Positions 26,826 to 35,869 of a DNA stretch of 64,000 nt are shown here, one piece after another. Position 1 is the stretch's first letter; every line of letters begins with the position of its first letter. The notes under the pieces were generated by a model, which was not told the DNA's origin, ran no database searches, and saw nothing but the letters and a program-made list of their open reading frames with translations. The stretch comes from Bacteroidota bacterium (lineage in GTDB: Bacteria; Bacteroidota; Bacteroidia; B-17B0; Aurantibacillaceae): positions 18,835 to 82,834 of the forward strand of contig JANYGK010000005.1 in the NCBI GenBank assembly GCA_025362395.1, written 5' to 3'. A program made the position numbers and the translations under genes.

Positions 26826-27479
26826 TTAAAAAGAAATTTCCTTATTGTAAAGCAGGGCCGCCTTCCGTATTTTCCGGTTTTTTACTGATTTATAAATCAT
26901 CCCCGTAATTTCGGAAGCTATAAAAAGACTTAATCCGCTTAAAACAAACGTTTTCAGTTTCTGCTTGTCCTGCGGCCCGTAATAATTTCTTCTTCCCAAA
27001 TACAAACCCCCTATCAAAAAAACAGGTCCCGCAATGGTGAATCCTATTTGCGCGCTTTTTTTACTTTCCGCATTCAGCAACATGTTATTTAATTCATCTG
27101 AATTTACCTGCGGGTCGCGCTTCAGCATTATTTTAAAAGCTTCCTTGTGTGTAATGTCCCTGTTATCAATACTCATGTGGTTATCGTTTACGATAAACGT
27201 TCCGGCTTTATAGCCTTTAATAATAACACCCGATGTTTTTTGAGAAAGCTGAAATCTTGATTCTTCTTTTCCGTTCTCATAAACAATCCTCATAACCTGC
27301 GAGTTCGCTACTTTATAAATGACGCCATCGGGATTAAAAAAAAATTTATAGCTTACTTCTACTTTCGATATTTCTAAAACCCTTACCAATAAAGGCTCCT
27401 TTTCTTTTATAAAAAGTGTATCCTGGGCTTGTAGTTTCCCTAAAACAAAAAGAATACTTATTATTATATAAACTCTCAT
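26826..27479 (-). CDS. Secreted/membrane hypothetical, paralogue B of a tandem trio
   Basis: A 217-residue protein. The signal (IISILFVLGKLQAQDTLF) is followed by the same N-terminal domain: EKEPLLVRVLEISKVEVSYK, then NPDGVIYKVANSQVMRIVYE. Two hydrophobic segments lie near residues 145-165 and 180-200. It lacks the KND residues kept in the other two copies, so it is the most diverged. The function is unknown. Confidence 0.62.
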   Translation of the reverse strand: MRVYIIISILFVLGKLQAQDTLFIKEKEPLLVRVLEISKVEVSYKFFFNPDGVIYKVANSQVMRIVYENGKEESRFQLSQKTSGVIIKGYKAGTFIVNDNHMSIDNRDITHKEAFKIMLKRDPQVNSDELNNMLLNAESKKSAQIGFTIAGPVFLIGGLYLGRRNYYGPQDKQKLKTFVLSGLSLFIASEITGMIYKSVKNRKIRKAALLYNKEISF

Positions 27480-27504
27480 GGACTAATACCTTTACCGCCA
27501 AAAA

Positions 27505-28152
27505 TTATTCATTATACAAATTTACAAAGGCGTTCCGTTTTTGTTTTAATTTAATATTAAAGGTAATCGATAAAGAAGTTAAAGCTATAGCGATTACACC
27601 AAAGGCTATAGGCGGTGCTATAAGTGTAGGGTCATTCGTATTACCAAACAAAGATGCTACACTGTATACTGCGGTTCCCGCTACAGCCAATGCTCCAAAA
27701 ATAATTGCACCCGTTCGTGTACCGTCCTGTGCAGGTTTAAGCTTTTTTATAGACAGGGCCAACTGCGATAACCCGGGTTGCCTTTTGCTGTCGCGATGCG
27801 CATGTGCCAAATCTGCCAATACCTTATACTTTACTTTAGTATCACTATAAGTAAGCCTTTCTTTATAAGCAGTTATGGATTGATACAGTATTTGTGGTTG
27901 AGCGTTTACAACAACGGGAGGCATAATTTCAGTATAACCGTTTTTGTAAATAATCTTTTCAATGTCATTTTTACTAATAATAAACACGGGGCCATCCTGC
28001 ATATCAAATTTTTGATACTTGATTTCTGTTTGTGTTATTTCTTTTAAAACCACCACTAACTTATCAGCTTTTTTGTAAAAAATGGTGTCTTGTGATTTAG
28101 CAATAAAGCAAAAAAATAAAGAAAGGATTAGAAATGTAAATTTCATATTCAA
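27505..28152 (-). CDS. Secreted/membrane hypothetical, paralogue A of a tandem trio
   Basis: A 215-residue protein with signal MNMKFTFLILSLFFCFIAKS and the family domain, including KKADKLVVVLKEITQTEIKY and KFDMQDGPVFIISKNDIEKI. A helical linker and two hydrophobic segments follow. It is the first gene of the trio, 15 bases downstream of the aminotransferase gene on the same strand, so one transcript could cover all four plus the omega-amidase. The function is unknown. Confidence 0.63.
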   Translation of the reverse strand: MNMKFTFLILSLFFCFIAKSQDTIFYKKADKLVVVLKEITQTEIKYQKFDMQDGPVFIISKNDIEKIIYKNGYTEIMPPVVVNAQPQILYQSITAYKERLTYSDTKVKYKVLADLAHAHRDSKRQPGLSQLALSIKKLKPAQDGTRTGAIIFGALAVAGTAVYSVASLFGNTNDPTLIAPPIAFGVIAIALTSLSITFNIKLKQKRNAFVNLYNE

Positions 28153-28167
28153 ATTTTAAAATGAGTC

Positions 28168-29310
28168 TTACAATGTACACATAATTTCAGCCGCCCTTTG
28201 CAGGGTTTCTTCTTTTTTAGCAAAGCAGAACCGAAGTAAATGCTGTTGCTTTTTTTTCGTATAAAATACCGATAAGGGAATTGCGGCTAATCCTTTTTCC
28301 TTGGTTAAGCGAACAGCAAGGTCTATATCGGCTTCGTCGGAAATATTTTTATAGTTTAATACTTGAAAATAAGTGCCTGTGCAAGGTTCTATCGTAAAGC
28401 GTGAAGACGAAATTAATGATTGGAAATAATTTCTTTTAGTTTCATAAAATTGGTGCAGCCCTTTGTAGGTAGATTCGTTTTTTAAGTAATCGGCTAACGC
28501 CTGTTGAAGGGTATGGTTTACACAAAACACTAAAAACTGGTGCACTTTTCTGAACTCCTGCATCAGTTCTTTCGGCGCCGCTGCATACCCCATTTTCCAA
28601 CCGGTGGCATGTATCGTTTTCCCGAAAGAAGATACAATAATTGATTGCGCCGCCAACGTTTTAAACCTTGCTACACTTTGGTGTTGCTTCCCTTCAAACA
28701 CCATGTGTTCATAAACCTCATCACTCACCACAATAATATTTTTACCTGCTATCAGTTTTTCAAGTTCTAACAGGTCATTCTCGGTAAGCGTTGTGCCGCT
28801 TGGGTTGTGGGGCGAGTTAATTAGTATCATTTTAGTTTTATCCGTAATGGTATTTTTAACGGTATTCCAGTTAATGGTAAAACCGGGATAGTGTAATTCA
28901 ATGGGCTTCACGATTCCTCCGTTTACTTCAATAGCGGGCACGTAGCAATCATAGGCCGGTTCAAAAACAATTACCTCATCCCCTTTAGTTATAAAGGCTG
29001 CAATGCTTGTATAAATGCCTTGTGTGGCGCCTGCGGTGACGGTAATTTCCGTATCGGGGTCATAAACCGCGTTGTAGCAATTTTGAATGAGCAAAGCTAT
29101 TTGCTCACGCAATGCTAAAACCCCGGGCATTGGCGCATACTGAGTAAAACTATTGCACGTATATTTTTTAGCGAGCTCCAGCAATTCAGGATTAGAATCA
29201 AAGTCGGGGAAGCCCTGTGAAAGATTAATAGCGTTATGTTCTTTAGCCAGGCCGCTCATTACGGTAAATATAGAAGTGCCTATATGTGGCAATTTTGAAT
29301 GGATCTGCAT
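28168..29310 (-). CDS. PLP aminotransferase, methionine/kynurenine-type (YbdL-like)
   Basis: A 380-residue fold-type I aminotransferase. The PLP-binding Lys is in SSFGKTIHATGWK; AGATQGIYTS, NSPHNPSGTTL and VVSDEVYEHM are the usual cofactor and substrate contacts. Relatives include YbdL and the methionine-forming transaminase that uses glutamine as amino donor; the paired omega-amidase supports that. The exact substrate is not shown by sequence. The next gene upstream is tRNA-Cys on the other strand. Confidence 0.9.
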   Translation of the reverse strand: MQIHSKLPHIGTSIFTVMSGLAKEHNAINLSQGFPDFDSNPELLELAKKYTCNSFTQYAPMPGVLALREQIALLIQNCYNAVYDPDTEITVTAGATQGIYTSIAAFITKGDEVIVFEPAYDCYVPAIEVNGGIVKPIELHYPGFTINWNTVKNTITDKTKMILINSPHNPSGTTLTENDLLELEKLIAGKNIIVVSDEVYEHMVFEGKQHQSVARFKTLAAQSIIVSSFGKTIHATGWKMGYAAAPKELMQEFRKVHQFLVFCVNHTLQQALADYLKNESTYKGLHQFYETKRNYFQSLISSSRFTIEPCTGTYFQVLNYKNISDEADIDLAVRLTKEKGLAAIPLSVFYTKKKQQHLLRFCFAKKEETLQRAAEIMCTL

Positions 29311-29348
29311 TTTTTTTAAAATATTTAGAGCAATTTGCTAAAAAAATC

Positions 29349-29356
29349 TTATTTTT
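29349..29356 (+). promoter_or_regulatory. Candidate -7 element for tRNA-Cys (TATTTTTG)
   Basis: An exact TAnnTTTG match about 50 bases upstream of the tRNA. The nearest upstream TTTG is too close (11 bases) to be a typical -33 element. Confidence 0.4.
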
Positions 29357-29406
29357 GCTATCCGTTCTAAGAATTTTGATCATTTTATCTGAATTCAAAA
29401 CATCAT

Positions 29407-29477
29407 GGTCCTGTGGCCGAGTGGCTAGGCACAGCTCTGCAAAAGCTGCTACAGCGGTTCGAATCCGCTCGGGACCT
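29407..29477 (+). tRNA. trnC: tRNA-Cys (anticodon GCA)
   Basis: 71 bases fold as a cloverleaf. The acceptor arms GGTCCTG and CGGGACC pair with one G-T. The anticodon stem CAGCT/AGCTG encloses CTGCAAA with anticodon GCA at 29439-29441. The T arm is AGCGG TTCGAAT CCGCT. The discriminator base is T (U73), which cysteinyl-tRNA synthetase expects. The CCA end is not encoded. Confidence 0.97.
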
Positions 29478-29490
29478 CAACACAATCACG

Positions 29491-29527
29491 AAAACCCTCT
29501 GATAGCAAGACTTTCAGAGGGTTTTTT
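29491..29527 (+). terminator. Terminator after tRNA-Cys
   Basis: AAAACCCTCTGA pairs with TCAGAGGGTTTT over 12 bases, followed by extra T's; loop of 11 bases. It ends the tRNA transcript. Confidence 0.88.
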
Positions 29528-29842
29528 CTTTAGGGGTAAAACATTTTTACAAAGCAAATTAATCTCTCCTTTCTTTCACCTGAAGTTTATTTTTTATATA
29601 TAAAAAATGACTTTAAAGAAAAAACATTGAAAATTATTAAAGAGTAATTGATGTGTCATTAAACAAATGACAGCCTGATTAAAACGAAATAATTTTAAAA
29701 TCCCCTTCTGGTCCATCCTTTGGGTTTAGTTTAATAATGTTATTATTCTTTTTTTCTAAACCACGAAACGCACAAAAGATTACCCTGATTATTAAACATT
29801 TTTCTTAGCTCTACCATTTTCGAGTATGCGGTATCCATAGTA
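29528..29842. other. Intergenic region with no gene seen
   Basis: About 315 AT-rich bases between the tRNA terminator and the decayed kinase. No open frame of note and no recognisable promoter. Confidence 0.4.
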
Positions 29843-30283
29843 ATGGTAAAGGATGCCATGACACACTCTATTACCGCGGGTACAAATGGTATTTATAATG
29901 TGGAATATCGCATTGCCAATATCAAGGATGGCTCACTAAAAATAGTGCATGCACAGGAGAAAGCTGTTTTTGATACTAATAATAAAGTATATAAAGTTAC
30001 GGGTACAGCGCAAGATGTACCAATGAACGGAATATAGAAATAGAATTAACAAAATAAGTTCAGCAGGGCACGGAAGAATTAGCCGTTTCTAATGAAGAGC
30101 TGTAGGCAACCAACGAAGAAATAGCAGCAATAAATGAAGAGTTGGAAGAGGCCAACTTAAAGCTTCACGGTTCAAATGCGGAATTAAAATAATTTGCATA
30201 TATAGCTCCGCATGATTTGTAGTGATCATGGAACAACATTCAATATTATTTTACCAAAGCATTTTAGAAAACGAATAGAATAG
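29843..30283 (+). pseudogene. Decayed PAS-histidine kinase
   Basis: Fragments of one kinase in order. A PAS end (YNVEYRIANIKDGSLKIVHA, VTGTAQDV) is followed, in another frame, by a coiled-coil linker (TEELAVSNEEL*ATNEEI, with ANLKLHGSNAEL) and the H-box FAYIAPHDL. In a third frame comes HGTTFNIILPKHF, the last strand of an HATPase domain. Stops stand at 30055, 30103, 30190, 30220 and 30223, three of them where Gln (CAA/CAG) is expected, consistent with C-to-T decay. The catalytic ATPase core is deleted. It is not functional. Confidence 0.82.
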
Positions 30284-30451
30284 AAGATCTTATTTTAAGC
30301 TGACACTTCAAAGTTTAAGACTATCAATTGATACTGTCGATTAAAATAAATATCTGTTTTTTCGCCAAATTATATAGGGTTAACCTTATCTATTGCTAAA
30401 TCTTAATACCGGGTTGTACTATATAGAAGTGGCATTTGGTTAATAAGGGAG

Positions 30452-31570
30452 TTAGCGATTCACGTTTGATTTGCTTAACTGATCGCGGCAACATAAAAAG
30501 CTGTTAATATAAGCGTCGTCAGGCACACGGTTCTTTTCTTCGTCAAGGTCCCACAACCCACATCGGCAATAACTGTCGAGCTGATCCCAGTCTGGCCGGT
30601 CGGTTACGGGATAAATGCAGATGCCGAGTAAATCCACACCCAATTGCATAGCCGTTTCGCAGGCGCCCGATATTTCATGCAGCCATAATGCCCGTCCTTC
30701 GCCAAAATGCCCGGTTTCAGTAAGTATAATCGGCCGTTGATACCGCTGATAAGCTTCGCAGAGCAGGTCGCACAGCGCCTTTCGCTCATTCCCTAAATCG
30801 GGCCAGGGCAAAGGCCCACTGTTATGCCGCCACTGATTATTATGGTAATAATTAAATCCTAAAAGATCCAATAATGATTCATTCCCTTCTAACTCCGGAC
30901 ACATTCTACCTGCAATAATATCCATAGCCTGAAACTGATTTTCATTCTCCGCATTTACGGTGTTCCAATCATCTTCTTCGCGGCCGTGCACTTGTACTAA
31001 AGGTTCTACCATTAAAACCCTGCAACCCGGATCAGCGTCCTTCAAAGCTTTAATGCCTGCTATAGCCGCCTTACACAAATGATACTTAATATCAAACCCG
31101 GAGTTGATTGCGAACGGTACAGTTCCCCGCACATCGCCCGAATGCCATGAGAGGAAGCTGATCTCATTAATGGGCACAACAAATAACACCGCATCGGTGC
31201 ATTGTTTGTAAAAATCGGCAAATGCCGTGCAAAGGGACGTAAAGCGTTCCGTAAAATTCGGGTGCGTGGGAATAAGCCCATCCGGATACCCAAAATGACA
31301 CAGGTCCCAGATCTGCTGTATGCCCAGCTCACCGGCAGCGGCAATCCGGTTTTGCACTTCCCTAAAATCGTATATAAACGGCCTCTGTTCTACCGAACTC
31401 CAGCAAATACCTTCTCGCACAGTGGTAATGCCAAGTGCCGATAAAAGCGCGTAGTCTTCGCGTACCCTTACGTTGTGCTGCGTCTCTTTCAGCAGGTTTA
31501 TACGCCGGCCCGAACGGTTGATGTGGTCGGCGCATTCATAGCCGCCCATAAAAAAGCTATTAAAAATCAT
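30452..31570 (-). CDS. Clan GH-A glycoside hydrolase (beta-glucosidase-like)
   Basis: A 372-residue TIM-barrel hydrolase. Likely acid/base Glu136 in VPINEIS and nucleophile Glu285 in ILTETGHFGEGR, spaced about 150 residues as in clan A. No signal peptide, so it is probably cytoplasmic. It is the last gene of an operon after UDP-galactopyranose mutase (8-base gap) and a glycosyltransferase. Its codon composition is richer in G/C than the flanking genes. The role may be trimming or remodelling a galactofuranose-containing glycan, but this is inferred from context. Confidence 0.8.
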   Translation of the reverse strand: MIFNSFFMGGYECADHINRSGRRINLLKETQHNVRVREDYALLSALGITTVREGICWSSVEQRPFIYDFREVQNRIAAAGELGIQQIWDLCHFGYPDGLIPTHPNFTERFTSLCTAFADFYKQCTDAVLFVVPINEISFLSWHSGDVRGTVPFAINSGFDIKYHLCKAAIAGIKALKDADPGCRVLMVEPLVQVHGREEDDWNTVNAENENQFQAMDIIAGRMCPELEGNESLLDLLGFNYYHNNQWRHNSGPLPWPDLGNERKALCDLLCEAYQRYQRPIILTETGHFGEGRALWLHEISGACETAMQLGVDLLGICIYPVTDRPDWDQLDSYCRCGLWDLDEEKNRVPDDAYINSFLCCRDQLSKSNVNR

Positions 31571-31578
31571 GTCGCTTT

Positions 31579-32721
31579 TTATAGTGTTTCTAAAACGTTT
31601 TTTAATTCCTGTATCCGCAGCTGTTCAAAAAGATCGAGCGCGTTTTTAAAGGCCTGGTCCATATTAAAATACTTATAATTAGCCAGGCGCCCTACAAAAT
31701 AAACATCGGCAAGGGTTTCCGCTTCTGCTTTATATTTCTCATAAATGCGCCTGTTTTTTTCGTTGGGCACAGGGTAATAAGGCTCGCCTTCGCTTACCGT
31801 ATATTCTTTAACTACCGTTGTTTTTTCAGATACTTGGTTACCGAAATGCTTATATTCAATAATGCGGGTAAAGTCTACATCTGTTCCCGGGTAATTAATA
31901 ACTGAGTTTTCCTGGAAATTCCCAGCATCTATGGTTTCAGATACAAAGTTGATCGAGCGATATTCCAACTTCTCATTCAGGCTGAACTTAAAATTAAAGA
32001 AGCGATCAATAGGGCCGGTATAAAATAATTTATCATAGCCTGTAATGGTATTTTTTACATCAAAGTAATCGGTGTTTAGCATTACTGTAATATTCGGGTG
32101 GCTGAGCATTTTTTTAAACAGTTGCGTATATCCGCCCTTTGGTAATGCCTGCCAGGTGTCGGAAAAATAGCGGTCATCATCATTGGTGCGTACGGGGATG
32201 CGATCTAATACAGAAGCATCCAGTTCTTCGGGATATTTATCCCACTGTTTTTTGGTGTAATGCCTGAACATTTTTTCGTACAATACAGGGCCGACTTTTG
32301 AAAGTGCTGCTTCACGGCCATCCGCAGGCTGCCCTATAACTGTTCTGTTAGCGTCAAGCCATTTGCACATCTCGTCCTCGGTTGATATGGAAAGGCCGAA
32401 CAACCTGTTTACGGTTGTTATATTAACGGGTATAGGCACTAAAACACCATCAACTTTTGCAATGACTTTATGTTCATAATCATACCATTTTGAAAAACGG
32501 TTTACATAGTCCCATACCTCTTTATAATTAGTATGAAATAAATGTGCGCCGTATTTGGATACAAGAATATTATTCTCGTCTGTGTAATCATAACAGTTCC
32601 CGGCAATATGGTTCCGCTTTTCTATAACAATTACTTTCTTGCCTTCTCCCGCAAAACGCTCTGCAAGTACTGCCCCTGAAATGCCGGCGCCTATAATAAT
32701 TATGTCTGCCTGTATTTTCAT
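31579..32721 (-). CDS. glf: UDP-galactopyranose mutase
   Basis: A 380-residue flavoprotein converting UDP-Galp to UDP-Galf. The FAD-binding IIIGAGISGAVLAERFA is at the N-terminus; RNHIAGNCYDY, YGAHLFHTNYKEVW and PIPVNITTVN are mutase-specific. The C-terminal PYYPVPNEKNRRIYEKY and YKYFNMDQAF match the family closely. Its start overlaps the glycosyltransferase stop by 4 bases, indicating coupling. Confidence 0.95.
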   Translation of the reverse strand: MKIQADIIIIGAGISGAVLAERFAGEGKKVIVIEKRNHIAGNCYDYTDENNILVSKYGAHLFHTNYKEVWDYVNRFSKWYDYEHKVIAKVDGVLVPIPVNITTVNRLFGLSISTEDEMCKWLDANRTVIGQPADGREAALSKVGPVLYEKMFRHYTKKQWDKYPEELDASVLDRIPVRTNDDDRYFSDTWQALPKGGYTQLFKKMLSHPNITVMLNTDYFDVKNTITGYDKLFYTGPIDRFFNFKFSLNEKLEYRSINFVSETIDAGNFQENSVINYPGTDVDFTRIIEYKHFGNQVSEKTTVVKEYTVSEGEPYYPVPNEKNRRIYEKYKAEAETLADVYFVGRLANYKYFNMDQAFKNALDLFEQLRIQELKNVLETL

Positions 32722-33890
32722 GTAAGGTCTTTCGTTTTTAGTAAATCAATCATGTGTATGGCCGTAGCGTCCCATGAGGTAGAGTCTAAAATGGAGTTAT
32801 AGGCCCTCAGATAACTTTTATTCAAGTCAGCCGTAAATGTGTTGATGGCTGATGTAAATTCGGCAGCGTTAGTTACAATTTTTACACAATGGTTGTAATC
32901 ACGCACCACATCATGCACCGGGGTAGATATTATAGGTTTTCCACCGGCCATATACTCAAGCGTTTTAGTAGGGCTGATGTATTTGGTGGAATCATTCATG
33001 GCAAAGGGCATCATGGCAATATCAAAACCCTGCAGATACTCCGGCAACCTGTTATAGCTGCGTATCCCTAAAAAATGCAGGTTTTCTGCTTCCGGAAGTT
33101 CTTCGGGAGTAACCTTAGCCAATGGGCCGATCATCACAAACGAACAGCCGGGATTTGCCCTAGCGGTTTCCTTCAATAGTGCATAATCTATGCGCTCGTC
33201 AATAACGCCATAGTAGCCTATTACAGGCTTAGGTAAATGCGCTATGTCTTCCGGTATGCTAATGCTTTCATTTGATACATCAAAGTGGGTACGGTCTACC
33301 GAACTGGGAAAACAATAGGTATTTGTTTTAAAATGCCGCTTGGCCTCGTAGAGCGATTTGCCGCCGGTAAATACCAGGTCCGCTTTGGAGATCAGCTCTT
33401 TTTCTCGGGTAATCAGCTGCTGCGGCGCGCCTTTAAACAAAGAGAGTTCGTCCATGCAGTCGTATACGATTTTACAAAACTTAACCGTTTCCAGTAGCGG
33501 AACAAATGCCGCTGAATAAAACCAGCCTATTGGCGTTGTATTAACGGATACCTGTTTTTTAAGTACATCGGCAATTTCCTCAATCGTATCTACGCAAGGT
33601 TGTAAAACAGTGATGCTATCGGTTACCTGCCTGATACGGGCCGTAAATTTTTCTCCTTCGGCATAGGCTACGGGTTCTTCTATCAATAAAATAGAGTAGG
33701 ATTGCGATAACCTGCTTATCAGGTGTTGCGGCCTTTGAAATACAAAATCCCAACGTAAATGGCAAAATACAATCATGTCATATTCTGCTTTAACATGTTT
33801 AATATTTTTATCAATTTTAAGGGCGGTGTGTGGCTTTCGCCTTTTTAATGCAGTATTAGAGGCCAATGTTTCTTCGTTCGTTGTTATCAT
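32718..33890 (-). CDS. GT-B glycosyltransferase, possibly galactofuranosyl
   Basis: A 390-residue GT4-like enzyme with the N-terminal mark FCHLRWDFVFQRPQHLI and C-terminal nucleotide-binding segment KYISPTKTLEYMAGGKPIIS. Its coupling to glf suggests that it uses UDP-Galf, but GT-B folds do not reveal the donor. The first about 38 residues (KRRKPHTALKIDKNIKH) are basic and not part of the fold; the real start may be the ATG at 33776. Confidence 0.85.
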   Translation of the reverse strand: MITTNEETLASNTALKRRKPHTALKIDKNIKHVKAEYDMIVFCHLRWDFVFQRPQHLISRLSQSYSILLIEEPVAYAEGEKFTARIRQVTDSITVLQPCVDTIEEIADVLKKQVSVNTTPIGWFYSAAFVPLLETVKFCKIVYDCMDELSLFKGAPQQLITREKELISKADLVFTGGKSLYEAKRHFKTNTYCFPSSVDRTHFDVSNESISIPEDIAHLPKPVIGYYGVIDERIDYALLKETARANPGCSFVMIGPLAKVTPEELPEAENLHFLGIRSYNRLPEYLQGFDIAMMPFAMNDSTKYISPTKTLEYMAGGKPIISTPVHDVVRDYNHCVKIVTNAAEFTSAINTFTADLNKSYLRAYNSILDSTSWDATAIHMIDLLKTKDLT

Positions 33891-34033
33891 TTTCGTTTTT
33901 TTTAAGCGTGAGCGGTGTTATAAATCAAAGGGCAGTGATGCTCCGTATGTTTTTAATAGGTTACATTTATTTCTCGTAATTTTTACCTGCCGTCATAAAT
34001 ACTTAGTTGTTTATAACAGTATTGGGATAAGCA

Positions 34034-34060
34034 TAAGCCACGCCTTAAACGCGTGGCTTA
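34034..34060. terminator. Hairpin between glycan operon and Mn-catalase gene
   Basis: TAAGCCACGC and GCGTGGCTTA form a perfect 10-base stem with loop CTTAAAC, GC-rich at the base. There is no U tract on either side, so its role as terminator of the minus-strand Mn-catalase gene is only likely. Confidence 0.5.
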
Positions 34061-34072
34061 AATTTACGGGTA

Positions 34073-35032
34073 TTACTTTTTTAATTTAGTGGTTTTCTTC
34101 TGATCGTAAGTGTTCCATTTAATGTCTGCCGGCGGTGTTGCGGAGCTAATTTCTTCATACCGTTCTTTTGCCAAGGCATCATTATGCTTTGCTACACTTT
34201 CATCGGTACGGTCGGTACCTTCTGCCCTGCTGTTTACAAGCCCGTTAGTTTCATTTACATATTTAATAGGGTCTTCAATATACTGCCAAGTCTCGCCTAG
34301 TTGAGTGCTTTCTCCTTCATTCCAAGGCCCTTTGTGAGGATCCCCTTTTGAAAGATTGTAGTATGTGTTGCTGTGCTTAGGGTCTGACTGTAGAATGCCC
34401 GGAGGAAAATTTGGTTTAATTGTGTTCAGCGCAGCTTCAAACATTTGAAAATGCGCTACCTCGCGGGTCATTAAGAAACGCAGTGTATCTTTCACATACG
34501 GGTCGTCGGTAAATTGCATCAGGTTTTCATAAACGAGTTTTGCTTTGGATTCGTCTGCCATATTTGCACGCAGGTCAACCGTTAAATCACCCATGGCGCT
34601 AACGTATGAACCCATCCAGGGGTTGCCGTTACTGTCTGTTACAGCGGGTCCGCCGCCTGTAACAGCAAAAAAGTGCGGGTTAATCATTGCTTCATGAATG
34701 TAATTTTCTTTGGCTGTTTTTCCGTTAAGCACCGTGCTCAATTCATCTGTTTCAGAAGCCAGCTTTAATTCACCGTTAACACCAGTTAGTAACATTTGTA
34801 TGGTAGCGCCAACAATTTCCAAGTGACTGAATTCTTCTGTAGCAATATCCATAAGCATATCGTACTTATCCGGATACGGGTTTTTACAGCCGAAGGCCTG
34901 AACAAAATATTGCATGGCTGCTTTCAGCTCGCCGTTGCATCCACCAAACTGTTCGAGCAGAAGGCGTGCAAAACGCGGATCAGGCTTTGATACGCGGGCA
35001 TTGTACTGTAATTCTTTTACATGGTAAAACAT
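34073..35032 (-). CDS. Manganese (non-haem) catalase
   Basis: A 319-residue dimanganese catalase, degrading hydrogen peroxide. The helical-bundle core carries the ligands: Glu35 in GCNGELKAAMQ, E-x-x-H at 67-70 (ATEEFSHLEI), the later Glu in ANMADESKAKLVYENL and the His in TREVAHFQMFE. The C-terminal tail is long and polar. It heads a set with DUF2243 and DUF892 in the same orientation, all stress-type genes. Confidence 0.93.
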   Translation of the reverse strand: MFYHVKELQYNARVSKPDPRFARLLLEQFGGCNGELKAAMQYFVQAFGCKNPYPDKYDMLMDIATEEFSHLEIVGATIQMLLTGVNGELKLASETDELSTVLNGKTAKENYIHEAMINPHFFAVTGGGPAVTDSNGNPWMGSYVSAMGDLTVDLRANMADESKAKLVYENLMQFTDDPYVKDTLRFLMTREVAHFQMFEAALNTIKPNFPPGILQSDPKHSNTYYNLSKGDPHKGPWNEGESTQLGETWQYIEDPIKYVNETNGLVNSRAEGTDRTDESVAKHNDALAKERYEEISSATPPADIKWNTYDQKKTTKLKK

Positions 35033-35100
35033 AGTGATTGGTTTTTAGGTGTTAATATTGTTTTTTGTTAGATTGATTTGTGTATTGGTTATTAATGATA

Positions 35101-35823
35101 TTATATATGGACTTTGTGTTGGTTTTTATGATAGACACTAAAATATCCTATAGCGGTTATCAGTAGTGAGAACACTAAAAAATAAATATTAAACTCTGCT
35201 TTGTTAGGTGTTGTTTCTTTTATATTATGAAGTTTAAGTAAATGATGATCAATCAACCCTTCCACTATGTTAAACAGGCCCCACCCTAATAACATACCGC
35301 CACTAAGGAGCTTGCCGGAGCGGTTAACATCACTTCTGAAAAAAAGTTTCCATAAGGAAATTAACCCCACTAACACTACCAGTAAGCAAAACAAATGGAA
35401 AATACCGTCCCAGAACATATTTACGCTTTTACCCATGAGTGTATCAACCGGCACTTTGTTAGACAGCATTTCATGCCATTGCAGTATCTGATGAAAAACG
35501 ATGCCGTCAATAAATCCGCCAAGTCCTATTCCCAATATCATGGCAGCTGTAATTACAGGCACAGGGCTTAAAGCGTTATACGCTGTATTACCCAATACAA
35601 TTGTTTTATGATGTTTGGTGCCTGCCCATGCTAGAGTCCATACAATGAGCGCAAGTACAAAAAAGGCACTCAGCATAATAAATAAATTCGGAAAAAAGGT
35701 GCTGTCATAAATTTCAGCCTGCAACTCTTTATTGCAGGTAACGCATGCTTGCATACGAACCTGCAATAGTAACAGAGCCATCATTAACAAAAATTTATGT
35801 TTCGCAAATAGTTTAATCATCAT
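35101..35823 (-). CDS. DUF2243 membrane protein
   Basis: A 240-residue membrane protein with about six helices. The DUF2243 signature is GFIDGIVFHQILQWHEMLSN. The N-terminal 30 residues hold the pattern VRMQACVTCNKELQAEIYDS, a CxxC that could bind metal or form a disulphide. The function is unknown. It follows the DUF892 gene in the same direction and precedes Mn-catalase. Confidence 0.82.
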   Translation of the reverse strand: MMIKLFAKHKFLLMMALLLLQVRMQACVTCNKELQAEIYDSTFFPNLFIMLSAFFVLALIVWTLAWAGTKHHKTIVLGNTAYNALSPVPVITAAMILGIGLGGFIDGIVFHQILQWHEMLSNKVPVDTLMGKSVNMFWDGIFHLFCLLVVLVGLISLWKLFFRSDVNRSGKLLSGGMLLGWGLFNIVEGLIDHHLLKLHNIKETTPNKAEFNIYFLVFSLLITAIGYFSVYHKNQHKVHI

Positions 35824-35837
35824 TCAGGTGTTTAATA

Positions 35838-35861
35838 AAAGGAGGGATATAACCCTCCTTT
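35838..35861 (-). terminator. Terminator after DUF892 gene
   Basis: AAAGGAGGG and CCCTCCTTT form a 9-base stem around a 6-base loop (ATATAA). On the minus strand the stem is followed by a T-rich flank. It sits 8 bases beyond the DUF892 stop and would isolate it from DUF2243. Confidence 0.75.
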
Positions 35862-35869
35862 ATTATTAT

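Noticed and set aside
29407..29600. Integration site at the tRNA-Cys 3' end
   Set aside because: I could not see a second copy of the tRNA end or an integrase in the window; a genome-wide repeat search would decide it.
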